Below, piece after piece: positions 1 to 6,781 of a stretch of DNA of 12,476 nt. The notes under the pieces are model-generated. The model had not been told where the DNA came from. It saw only the letters and a list, made by a program, of their open reading frames with translations, and did not search any database. Each line of letters opens with the position of its first letter. Positions within the stretch are counted from its first letter, which is position 1. The position numbers and the translations under genes were made by a program. Origin of the DNA: Aquimarina sp. (GTDB lineage: Bacteria > Bacteroidota > Bacteroidia > Flavobacteriales > Flavobacteriaceae); the NCBI GenBank assembly GCA_020628975.1, contig JAHDEF010000032.1:1-12476 (forward strand), in the 5' to 3' direction.

Positions 1-1
1 G

Positions 2-1078
2 GTTTTTAATGGCTTAGGTAGCTTTAAAGATGCCACACATATTACCGTAACAGCTGAAGATGGTTCTACTTCTGAAATAGAAGCAAAACAAACTATTATT
101 GCTACTGGTTCTAAAGCGTCATCGTTACCATTTGCAGAAGTTGATGGTACACGTGTAATAACATCTACAGAAGCTTTAGAATTGAAAGAAATTCCAAAAC
201 ACCTTATGGTGATTGGGGGAGGTGTGATTGGGTTAGAATTAGGTCAAGTATATAAGCGATTAGGGGCGGAGGTTTCCGTAATCGAATATGCAGATCGAAT
301 TATCCCTGGTATGGATAGTGCTTGCTCTAAAGAGTTAATGAAAGCTATGAAAAAGCAAGGCGTTAAATTCTTCTTGAAGCATTGTGTGAAAAATGTTACT
401 AATACTGGCGACGAAGTAGTTCTTAATGTTACAGATAAAAAAGATCAAGAAGTAGAGTTCAAGGGGGACTATTGTTTGGTATCAATCGGTAGAAGTCCTT
501 ATACAGAAGGCTTAGGCTTGGAAAATGTAGGAATTACCACGAATGAAAAAGGACAAATACCAACTAACGCCCATTTACAAACATCAGTATCTAATATTTA
601 TGCGATTGGTGATGTGGTTGCAGGTGCCATGTTAGCTCATAAAGCGGAAGAAGAAGGTGTTTTAGTTGCTGAAGTTTTAGCAGGACAAAAACCACATATA
701 GACTATAATTTAATACCAGGTGTAGTGTATACTTGGCCAGAAGTGGCTGCTGTTGGTAAAACCGAAGAGCAATTGAAGGAAGCCGGTGTAAATTATAAAG
801 AAGGAAAGTTTCCATTTAGAGCTTTAGGGCGTTCTCGCGCTAGTGCCGATTTAGATGGTTTTGTTAAAATTTTAGCGGATGCAGAAACAGATGAAATTTT
901 AGGAGTTCATATGGTTGGGGCACGTTGTGCTGATTTAATTGCAGAAGCAGTAGTAGCTATGGAATACCGTGCTAGTGCAGAAGATATAGCAAGAATGAGT
1001 CATGCGCACCCTACGTTTACAGAAGCAATTAAAGAAGCCGCTTTAGCAGCAACTGAAGACAGAGCATTACATATCTAA
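2..1078 (+). CDS. lpdA: dihydrolipoyl dehydrogenase (E3), 5' end cut off by window edge
   Basis: FAD- and NAD-dependent flavoprotein that reoxidises the dihydrolipoamide arm of the pyruvate, 2-oxoglutarate and branched-chain 2-oxoacid dehydrogenase complexes in the cytoplasm. The reading frame is open from base 2, so about 359 residues are visible. The family is usually about 465 residues, so roughly the first 105-110, including the redox-active CxxxxC, lie outside the window. Visible signatures, in order: the ATGSKAS turn near residue 40, the NAD-binding glycine motif GGGVIGLELG at about residues 72-81, the FAD-binding YAIGDV at about 200-205, and the C-terminal dimerisation domain ending in HAHPTFTEA. 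In that last motif the second His (codon at 1007) and the Glu five residues later form the catalytic dyad. A TTG at 182 is internal and is not a start. No other 2-oxoacid dehydrogenase subunit follows it. The family call is very secure; which complex it serves cannot be told. Confidence 0.95.
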   Translation, partial: VFNGLGSFKDATHITVTAEDGSTSEIEAKQTIIATGSKASSLPFAEVDGTRVITSTEALELKEIPKHLMVIGGGVIGLELGQVYKRLGAEVSVIEYADRIIPGMDSACSKELMKAMKKQGVKFFLKHCVKNVTNTGDEVVLNVTDKKDQEVEFKGDYCLVSIGRSPYTEGLGLENVGITTNEKGQIPTNAHLQTSVSNIYAIGDVVAGAMLAHKAEEEGVLVAEVLAGQKPHIDYNLIPGVVYTWPEVAAVGKTEEQLKEAGVNYKEGKFPFRALGRSRASADLDGFVKILADAETDEILGVHMVGARCADLIAEAVVAMEYRASAEDIARMSHAHPTFTEAIKEAALAATEDRALHI

Positions 1079-1436
1079 AAGATTTTCTTTTAGTGTGATT
1101 TTATTTATGAAACTTCATATCGAATACTTTAAAACAAGTATTTCATTATAAATATTAAAAAAGAGTCTGTCTAAAAAGTACCATAAACGAAGGCTGAGCG
1201 TTAGTCGAAGCCTGTAGGTGAGCTGATAATCAAGCCACATTTCGGTTTCGCTCAATGTTCGTTTATAGGATCTTCAGCTTTTTAGACAACTTTTTTTTTG
1301 ATAGAAATCCAATAATCAAATTGTTTTTAGTCAACCATTCTAGGTAAACACTAACGGTTATCATTTAACAAAACTTTAGTTTAAGTACAAATCTATTCTC
1401 CCTTAAGTAGCTAAAAGATTGCGTAATTTTAAGGGT
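1079..1436. other. 358-base intergenic region with hairpins
   Basis: The region lies between the lpdA stop and the VWA gene start. It has no convincing open frame and no tRNA. It contains a weak AT-rich stem-loop just after lpdA (aatactt at 1123-1129 pairing with aagtatt at 1136-1142) and then the long inverted repeat listed separately. The promoter of the downstream gene should lie between about 1300 and 1436, but I found no good TTG/TAnnTTTG pair there. Confidence 0.7.
1161..1299. repeat. long interrupted inverted repeat with REP-like core (MITE-like element or large terminator)
   Basis: Three blocks pair in register across about 120 bases: tgtctaaaaag at 1168-1178 with ctttttagaca at 1278-1288; ataaacgaa at 1183-1191 with ttcgtttat at 1258-1266; and tgagcg at 1195-1200 with cgctca at 1249-1254. 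That is 26 perfectly complementary pairs. They are separated by one asymmetric internal loop (4 versus 11 bases) and one 3x3 mismatch. An A-run precedes the left arm and nine T follow the right arm. Inside the left arm aggct (1191-1195) can also pair with agcct (1209-1213), giving a second small hairpin. The terminal gtctgtctaaaaag resembles ends I recall from insertion sequences. No target-site duplication is obvious. The structure itself is certain; whether it is a mobile remnant or a terminator is not. Confidence 0.7.
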
Positions 1437-2567
1437 ATGAGTGGAAGCGATTATAGAAGTAGAGGTTTTGTGTTTAAAAAATACGAGGCTGACGAAGAAA
1501 GTATTTTTGATAGGTTACTAGATATCTTCAAAGAATTAATCACACATACATCAGGTGATGTTGATGAGGCTTTAGATTGGCTTCGAGAATTAGATAACGA
1601 GTACGGTATAACTACTCCTGAATATACGTTAGAAGATTTTGAAGAAGATCTAAAGAAAAAAGGATACCTCCGAGAAGAAATACAGCCTGACGGCAGCGGA
1701 CAAAAATCAATTACCGCTAAAACCGAGCGAGCTATTCGGCAAAGTGCACTCAATCAAATTTTCGGTAAACTACGTAAATCACGTTCAGGAAATCATAGTA
1801 CCCAAAAATTAGGTAGTGGTGATGAACGTACGGGCGAATTTCGAAACTATCGATTTGGTGATGGTATAGATCAGGTTTCTATGACTGAAAGTTTGCGAAA
1901 CGCACAAATTAACCACGGATTACAAGATGGCTTCCGACTCACGGAAGATGATTTAGTGGTACACGAAACCAATCATAAATCACAAATGAGTACCGTACTA
2001 ATGATTGATATTAGTCATAGTATGATATTATATGGTGAAGATCGCATAACACCGGCCAAAAAAGTAGCTATGGCATTAGCGGAACTCATTACAACGCGAT
2101 ACCCTAAAGATACTCTGGATATTATTGTTTTTGGAAACGATTCTTGGCGTATTGATATTGCTGATATTCCTTATTTAAACGTGGGTCCTTACCATACCAA
2201 TACTGTGGCAGGATTGCAATTGGCGATGGATTTATTAAGAAGAAAAAGAAATACCAATAAACAAATCTTTATGATTACTGATGGTAAACCCAGTTGTATA
2301 CGTTTGCCCGATGGTAGATATTATAAAAATAGCAATGGGTTAGATAAATATATTGTGAACAGATGTTATGCTATGGCACATCAAGCGCGTAAGCTTCATA
2401 TTCCAATAACCACTTTTATGATAGCGCATGATAATTATTTAATGGAATTTGTAGAAGCATTTACCAAAGCCAATCAAGGAAAAGCATTTTACACAGGGCT
2501 GAAAGGCTTAGGAGAAATGATTTTTGAAGATTACGAGCAGAATAGAAAAAAACGAATTAAAGGATAA
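1437..2567 (+). CDS. VWA-domain protein, partner of a chelatase-like AAA+ ATPase
   Basis: A 376-residue cytoplasmic protein with no signal peptide or membrane segment. Residues 1 to about 180 are a charged helical region containing an acidic stretch around 55-75 and a basic Ser/Gly/Thr-rich linker around 105-135. The C-terminal half is a von Willebrand factor A domain with a complete metal-ion-dependent adhesion site: DISHS at 191-195, Thr256 (in NTVAGLQ) and Asp282 (in ITDGKPS). Such domains bind Mg2+ and grip a protein partner. The next gene, 9 bases downstream, is a MoxR/chelatase-like ATPase, so the two probably act together, like ChlD and ChlI or other MoxR-VWA pairs. I recall the family as COG4867; its substrate is unknown. 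The ATG at 1437 is preferred over the upstream TTG at 1419. A purine run (aaggg) lies next to this ATG, too close to be a normal ribosome binding site. Confidence 0.85.
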   Translation: MSGSDYRSRGFVFKKYEADEESIFDRLLDIFKELITHTSGDVDEALDWLRELDNEYGITTPEYTLEDFEEDLKKKGYLREEIQPDGSGQKSITAKTERAIRQSALNQIFGKLRKSRSGNHSTQKLGSGDERTGEFRNYRFGDGIDQVSMTESLRNAQINHGLQDGFRLTEDDLVVHETNHKSQMSTVLMIDISHSMILYGEDRITPAKKVAMALAELITTRYPKDTLDIIVFGNDSWRIDIADIPYLNVGPYHTNTVAGLQLAMDLLRRKRNTNKQIFMITDGKPSCIRLPDGRYYKNSNGLDKYIVNRCYAMAHQARKLHIPITTFMIAHDNYLMEFVEAFTKANQGKAFYTGLKGLGEMIFEDYEQNRKKRIKG

Positions 2568-2576
2568 AATATCTGT

Positions 2577-4040
2577 ATGGACTTTACACAGTTAAAAACA
2601 CTTGGCGAATTAAAACAAGTCGGCTATACTTCAAAAAGTATAAAAGATGAATTACGTGATAATTTAATTACAAAATTACAGCAAAATGAAACTTGTTTTG
2701 AAGGAATACATGGTTACGAAAACTCTGTAATTCCTGAATTACAACGCGCCATACTTTCAAAACACAATATCAATTTATTAGGGCTACGCGGGCAAGCAAA
2801 AACAAGAATTGCTAGGCAAATGATTCATTTATTAGATGCCCACATTCCTGTGGTGGGAGGTTCAGAAATTAATGATGACCCTTTGCAACCCATTTCTCGT
2901 TTTGCGAAAGAATTAATTAAAGAAAAAGGGGACAATACACCAATTTCTTGGTTAGCAAGAGCAGATCGATTTGCAGAAAAATTAGCCACTCCCGATGTTA
3001 CCGTGGCTGATATTATAGGTGATATAGATCCTATCAAAGCAGCAAACCTAAAATTATCGTACGCCGATGACCGTGTAATTCATTATGGAATGATTCCACG
3101 AGCTAATAGATGCATTTTTGTAATCAACGAATTACCCGATTTACAGGCAAGAATTCAGGTAGCGCTTTTCAATATTTTGCAAGAAGGCGATGTGCAAATT
3201 CGAGGTTTTAAATTACGTTTAAACTTGGATATGCAATTTGTATTTACGGCAAACCCTGAAGATTACACCAATCGTGGCAGTATAATTACACCTCTTAAAG
3301 ACCGAATTGGCTCTCAAATACTAACGCATTATCCTGAAAATATTGAAATAGCGAAGAAAATTACGCAACAAGAAGCAAAATTAGATGCTCGACAATCGGA
3401 AGGCGTATATGTGCCTGAATTAGCAAAAGACTTACTAGAGCAAATTGGTTTCGAAGCAAGAAAAAGTGAATATGTTGATCTAAAAAGTGGTGTAAGTGCT
3501 CGAATGAGTATTACCGCTTATGAGAACCTGTTAAGTGCCGCTGAATTAAGAATGTTGGAAAATGCAGAGTCGAAAACTTCGGTAAGATTAAGCGATTTTA
3601 TGTCGGTGATTCCAGCAATTAATGGTAAAATAGAATTGGTTTACGAAGGAGAACAAGAAGGTGCCGCTTCGGTTGCTATGCAACTTATTCAAAATTCTAT
3701 TACTAGTTTATTTTCTACATATTTTCCTAAAATAGAAAAATTAGAGCGTCAAAATCAACAAAGTCCCTACGATGAAATCATGAAGTGGTTTTATGATGGA
3801 CAAGGATTTGAGCTATCAAATGCTATGGAAACAGATGCTTACGAACAACAACTAGATTTGGTTACCCCTCTAAATAAATTACTAGAAGAATTTCAACCCG
3901 ACTTACCTAAAGAAGATACTTATTTTATGAAAGAATTTTTGCTTTGGGGTTTGGTAGAATTCAAAAAACTTAGCAAACAAAAACTCGATAAAGGATTTGA
4001 GTTTAGAGATGTTTTAGGAAATTATATCAGAGGAATTTAG
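2577..4040 (+). CDS. AAA+ ATPase of the magnesium chelatase ChlI/MoxR superfamily
   Basis: A 487-residue cytoplasmic ATPase. It has a Walker A variant GLRGQAKT at 69-76, Walker B CIFVINE at 179-185 ending in Asn-Glu rather than Asp-Glu, sensor 1 FTANPEDY with Asn226, a candidate arginine finger Arg243 in PLKDRIG, and sensor 2 Arg309 in GVSARMSI. The order matches the helix-2-insert AAA+ clade (ChlI, MoxR, RavA). The C-terminal 150 residues are helical and unrecognised. It sits 9 bases after the VWA gene on the same strand, and a hairpin terminator follows, so the two form a bicistronic unit. Such pairs remodel or load metal into a target protein, but no chelatase large subunit is in the window, so calling it a magnesium chelatase would be misleading. 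I recall this group as related to COG1239. Family confidence is high; the biological role is unknown. Confidence 0.85.
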   Translation: MDFTQLKTLGELKQVGYTSKSIKDELRDNLITKLQQNETCFEGIHGYENSVIPELQRAILSKHNINLLGLRGQAKTRIARQMIHLLDAHIPVVGGSEINDDPLQPISRFAKELIKEKGDNTPISWLARADRFAEKLATPDVTVADIIGDIDPIKAANLKLSYADDRVIHYGMIPRANRCIFVINELPDLQARIQVALFNILQEGDVQIRGFKLRLNLDMQFVFTANPEDYTNRGSIITPLKDRIGSQILTHYPENIEIAKKITQQEAKLDARQSEGVYVPELAKDLLEQIGFEARKSEYVDLKSGVSARMSITAYENLLSAAELRMLENAESKTSVRLSDFMSVIPAINGKIELVYEGEQEGAASVAMQLIQNSITSLFSTYFPKIEKLERQNQQSPYDEIMKWFYDGQGFELSNAMETDAYEQQLDLVTPLNKLLEEFQPDLPKEDTYFMKEFLLWGLVEFKKLSKQKLDKGFEFRDVLGNYIRGI

Positions 4041-4068
4041 AATTTTTTTCTAGTCAGTTACTGAATAT

Positions 4069-4115
4069 AAATAACGTAAACTCTTAATTAAAAAGGGTTT
4101 GCGTTATTTGTTTTA
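4069..4115 (+). terminator. hairpin terminator after the VWA/AAA+ unit
   Basis: The 17-base arm at 4069-4085 (aaataacgtaaactctt) pairs with 4093-4109 (aagggtttgcgttattt) around a 7-base loop. All positions pair if two G-U pairs are allowed. The right arm is followed by gtttt. It lies 28 bases after the ATPase stop and between convergent genes, so it could also slow transcription coming from the tlpA-like gene, though the minus-strand side has a poorer T-tract. Confidence 0.75.
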
Positions 4116-4179
4116 GAAGATAGTTGTTTATGTTTATGACGAATAACAGGATTTAAAATAAATAAGCAGAAGCCTACTT

Positions 4180-4881
4180 TTATTTCAGCTGTTTCAATTT
4201 TGCAATAAATTCCTTTCCGTTTCCTATGTGTGCTTCTTTTCCAGGCTGTTGAATGTATGGAATTCCGTAATCTGTGAATTTTACAATTCCATTTTTATCT
4301 AAAAATAAATTGGTTGGAAAATTTTCTAAATTCAATTTTTCAATGAAATCTGTTGCGTTTACGATATGCTTAAAATTATAAGGCTGCTTTCCTAAAAAAT
4401 CATGGATATTTTGAGTGCTTTCATAGGTGATTGCGACAAAATTAAATTCATCTTTATAATTGTCGTGCATATCATTGAGAATAGGAATTTCATCAATACA
4501 AGGGGCACATCTTGTAAACCAAAAATTAATTAACGTTGGTTTACCTTTTAAAGCATCTAAAGAAAATTCTTTTCCATCAATAGTAATTAATGGAATTTCA
4601 GGTAGCTTTTTGTCAACATATTCGTTTAAAGGTCCAGGTATTTGAATGTCTAAATTGACAAAGTGAATTATGGAATCCTTTTTCTTTTCTGTTTTAGTAG
4701 TATTCGCAAACACTGTAATTTCTTGATTTATATTTTGCTGCCATAAGGCTTTTGTCTCCCTAATCGTTTTTTTAAATTCTAGTGTTGTCAATCTATTATT
4801 TCCATTAGTAGAATAAAAAGTGGTTTGAGAAAAAGAAGTTAAAGAAACAAATAGCAGTAAAGCTAAGCTAATGATTTTCAT
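4180..4881 (-). CDS. exported TlpA/ResA-like thioredoxin-fold protein
   Basis: A 233-residue protein with a classical Sec signal peptide: MKII, a hydrophobic core LALLLFVSLTSF, and probable cleavage near SFSQ-TT around residue 19. No lipobox Cys is seen, so it is probably soluble in the periplasm. Residues 20-95 are a linker without a recognised domain. Residues 96-233 are a thioredoxin-like AhpC/TSA-Redoxin domain with FWFTRCAPCIDEIP, where the CAPC redox centre is Cys125/Cys128, and the cis-proline motif NFPTNLF with Pro189. Thiol-disulfide proteins of this type reduce extracytoplasmic disulfides, for instance in cytochrome c maturation, but no ccm gene is nearby and the real partner is unknown. 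It is the last of four minus-strand genes, 203 bases from rluE, so it probably has its own promoter; I found no convincing one. Confidence 0.88.
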   Translation of the reverse strand: MKIISLALLLFVSLTSFSQTTFYSTNGNNRLTTLEFKKTIRETKALWQQNINQEITVFANTTKTEKKKDSIIHFVNLDIQIPGPLNEYVDKKLPEIPLITIDGKEFSLDALKGKPTLINFWFTRCAPCIDEIPILNDMHDNYKDEFNFVAITYESTQNIHDFLGKQPYNFKHIVNATDFIEKLNLENFPTNLFLDKNGIVKFTDYGIPYIQQPGKEAHIGNGKEFIAKLKQLK

Positions 4882-5084
4882 AGGTAAATTTTTTGATGAA
4901 ATAAATAGTGTTTAATAAAACTACGTGTTGATATGTCAAATTTCTTAAAAGATTATTCTAATTTGTAACTTATTGTTTATAGCTAAAATAGAAGAAATAG
5001 GATAATAAATTTATTCTGTAAAAATAATTGACAATAAAAGTTATACTAGAAGAAGGTTTTAAAAAGATAAGAACAGCATCTATG

Positions 5085-5681
5085 TCAAATAATATGCAAA
5101 GGAGAATCACATAAAGAAATAACTTCACCAGATAACATTGTACCCATATGCTGATTTCCTACTCTTACTCGAACTAAGCGCAGCGTAGGAAAACCTACAG
5201 CTGAAGTCATTTTTCGAACTTGCTGAAATTTACCTTCTTTTAAAACAATAGAAATCCAAGTGACAGGACCATGCCTATCATCTCGTATCTTTTTTTGACG
5301 ATTGGGTAATTCAGGTACGGTATTTAGTAATGTAGCCTTACAAGGTTTGGTTTGATATTTTTTTCCGTTAAAACCGATTTCAACACCTTTTCTCAACTGC
5401 GTCAACTCGTTTTCCGTAATTGCGCCATTAACTAATGCGTAATATTCTTTTTCAAACTTACTACTGTTAATTTCATTGCTGACTTTGCCATTTGTAGTTA
5501 GAAATAGTAAGCCTTCTGATTTTTCGTCTAAGCGACCTATAGCCATTGTACCTTCTGGGAAATTCCCTAATTCACCAAGTAATTTTTTGCTATTCTTTTT
5601 AGGCCCATTATTAATAAATTGACTCAAATAACCGTAGGGTTTATAAATCATGAAATGAAAATGTTTCTTTTCAGAACTCAT
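5085..5681 (-). CDS. rluE: RluE-like 23S rRNA pseudouridine synthase
   Basis: A 198-residue RNA-modifying enzyme of the RsuA/RluB/E/F family, which isomerises uridine to pseudouridine in rRNA. The E. coli RluE target is U2457 of 23S rRNA. The N-terminus has the MIYKPYGYLSQF motif directly, with no room for the S4 RNA-binding domain of RsuA, RluB and RluF; this absence and the short length are typical of RluE. The catalytic loop is AIGRLDEKSEGLLFLTTNG with catalytic Asp52. The conserved C-terminal motif FQQVRKMTSAVGFPTLRLVRVRVG spans about residues 152-175. The ATG at 5681 is the only reasonable upstream start; Met11 would cut into the strand before the KPYG motif. It lies 53 bases downstream of oxyR on the same strand, so co-transcription is possible. 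RluE is favoured over other family members on domain content; the exact site is inferred. Confidence 0.9.
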   Translation of the reverse strand: MSSEKKHFHFMIYKPYGYLSQFINNGPKKNSKKLLGELGNFPEGTMAIGRLDEKSEGLLFLTTNGKVSNEINSSKFEKEYYALVNGAITENELTQLRKGVEIGFNGKKYQTKPCKATLLNTVPELPNRQKKIRDDRHGPVTWISIVLKEGKFQQVRKMTSAVGFPTLRLVRVRVGNQHMGTMLSGEVISLCDSPLHII

Positions 5682-5734
5682 AATATTTTCTTGTAAGAAG
5701 TAAATGCTATATAAAAGCTAATGTCAACCATTGT

Positions 5735-6676
5735 TTATTCCCCTTTTAAGGGACTAATAATTTTTACATCTTGAAAAGCAATTGCGCCTTTAACCACACT
5801 AGAAATCAAATCTCGAAGCGAATCAATAATTTGAATTTTCAATTCACTTTTATGGTATATTATTGAAACTTCACGAGCTGGGCTTGGTTCTTCAAAAGCT
5901 AATAAATTGCCTTTTTCTACTTCTTTAATGTCTTGTGTATGCAAATAGGGTAGTAGCGTCATTCCCAAACCTTCGTTAGCAAGTTTGACTAAGGTTTCAA
6001 TACTTCCGCTTTCCAAAGTGAACTGTGATTCTGCATACGATTTTTTTGTTTTACAGATATTTAGTACGTTATCTCTAAAACAATGACCATCTTCTAACAA
6101 CAAAATTTCATTAGGGTCAAGATCTTCTGTAGTCAAACTTGTTAGTTTTGATAATGGATGTTGTTGCGGAACGTATCCATAAAAAGGTTCGTAATACAAT
6201 GGTCGCTCGACGATATGTTCATTATCTAATGGTGTAGCAGCAATTGCGGCGTCAATATGACCATCAAGAATTTTTTCAATAATTGTTTCTGTAGGTAACT
6301 CAAGTATTTTAAGTTTTACTTTCGGATATTTTTTAATATACGTATTCAAAAACATAGGAAGCAGGGTTGGCATCACTGTTGGAATGATTCCAATAATAAA
6401 TTCACCACCTATAAATCCTTTTTGTTGGTCAACGATATCCTGCATACGCTCGCTTTCGTTGACTATATTTTTGGCTTGAATGACTAGTTTTTTACCAACT
6501 TCGGTAAGCTCAATAGGTTTTTTTGAGCGATCAAAAATTTGAATATCTAATTCTTCTTCCAATTTTTGAATTTGCATACTCAACGTAGGTTGCGTAACAA
6601 ATACATTTTTTGCGGCTTTAGTAAAATTTTGATATTCTGCTACAGCAAGAACATATTTAAGTTGGGTAATAGTCAT
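5735..6676 (-). CDS. oxyR: OxyR-type LysR family peroxide-sensing regulator
   Basis: A LysR-type transcription factor of 313 residues. The N-terminal winged helix-turn-helix has the form MTITQLKYVLAVAEYQNFTKAA, VTQPTLSMQIQKLEEEL, then IFDRS. The remainder is the periplasmic-binding-like sensor domain. The diagnostic part is LLEDGHCFRDNVLNIC, almost the same as the redox loop of E. coli OxyR. The two Cys fall at 199 and 208 when the ATG at 6676 is used, the same numbers as in E. coli. An upstream TTG at 6685 would add only three residues and is less likely. In other bacteria OxyR forms a C199-C208 disulfide on H2O2 exposure and activates catalase, ahpCF and dps; none of these genes is in the window. 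The gene follows the carboxylase gene by 105 bases and has a palindrome close to its start. The functional call is strong; the regulon is unknown. Confidence 0.93.
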   Translation of the reverse strand: MTITQLKYVLAVAEYQNFTKAAKNVFVTQPTLSMQIQKLEEELDIQIFDRSKKPIELTEVGKKLVIQAKNIVNESERMQDIVDQQKGFIGGEFIIGIIPTVMPTLLPMFLNTYIKKYPKVKLKILELPTETIIEKILDGHIDAAIAATPLDNEHIVERPLYYEPFYGYVPQQHPLSKLTSLTTEDLDPNEILLLEDGHCFRDNVLNICKTKKSYAESQFTLESGSIETLVKLANEGLGMTLLPYLHTQDIKEVEKGNLLAFEEPSPAREVSIIYHKSELKIQIIDSLRDLISSVVKGAIAFQDVKIISPLKGE

Positions 6677-6685
6677 AATCAGCAA

Positions 6686-6707
6686 ATGGCTTTTAGCAGT
6701 TAGCCAT
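6686..6707 (-). promoter_or_regulatory. palindrome just upstream of the oxyR start
   Basis: atggct at 6686-6691 and agccat at 6702-6707 form a perfect 6-bp inverted repeat with a 10-base spacer. The block ends 9 bases before the oxyR ATG. In mRNA it would put a small hairpin over the ribosome-binding region. In DNA it could be an operator for autoregulation, as many LysR genes have. The region is AT-rich with repeated gct/agc words, so a chance or repeat-derived origin is also possible. Confidence 0.35.
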
Positions 6708-6756
6708 GGTAAAAGTAATTCAATTTGTTAAAACAATAGATAAAATAAAGCTGTTT

Positions 6757-6771
6757 GCTAATAGCTAATAG
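6757..6771. repeat. short tandem gctaata repeat between the carboxylase gene and oxyR
   Basis: The 7-base unit gctaata occurs twice in tandem, immediately followed by gtcaaaagct. The reverse complement of this stretch (agcttttgactattagct) resembles ggcttttagcagttagcc at 6688-6705, matching at about 12 of 18 positions. The two therefore look like diverged, oppositely oriented copies of one short intergenic word flanking the leader of oxyR. Confidence 0.4.
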
Positions 6772-6781
6772 TCAAAAGCTA

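Noticed and set aside
591..815. Open frame of 74 codons on the minus strand inside lpdA
   Set aside because: It is antisense to highly conserved lpdA sequence and has a low-complexity Leu/His/Gln-rich translation with no recognisable features.
1451..1753. Open reading frame of about 100 codons on the minus strand
   Set aside because: It lies fully inside the VWA gene in antisense, resembles no family, and has the Ser/Leu-rich composition of a reverse reading of coding DNA.
1437..4040. Genuine magnesium chelatase for (bacterio)chlorophyll
   Set aside because: There is no ChlH/BchH-type large subunit and no pigment gene nearby, and the Walker motifs differ from ChlI. Only the superfamily relationship is supported.
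4886..4950. TTG and TAGTTTTA upstream of the tlpA-like gene as a promoter
   Set aside because: The -7 match lacks the final G and the spacing is only 13 bases, outside the usual 17-23.
5740..5752. Small ccctt/aaggg hairpin as an oxyR terminator
   Set aside because: It lies within the last codons of oxyR, has a 5-bp stem and a 2-base loop, and lacks a T-tract on the minus strand.
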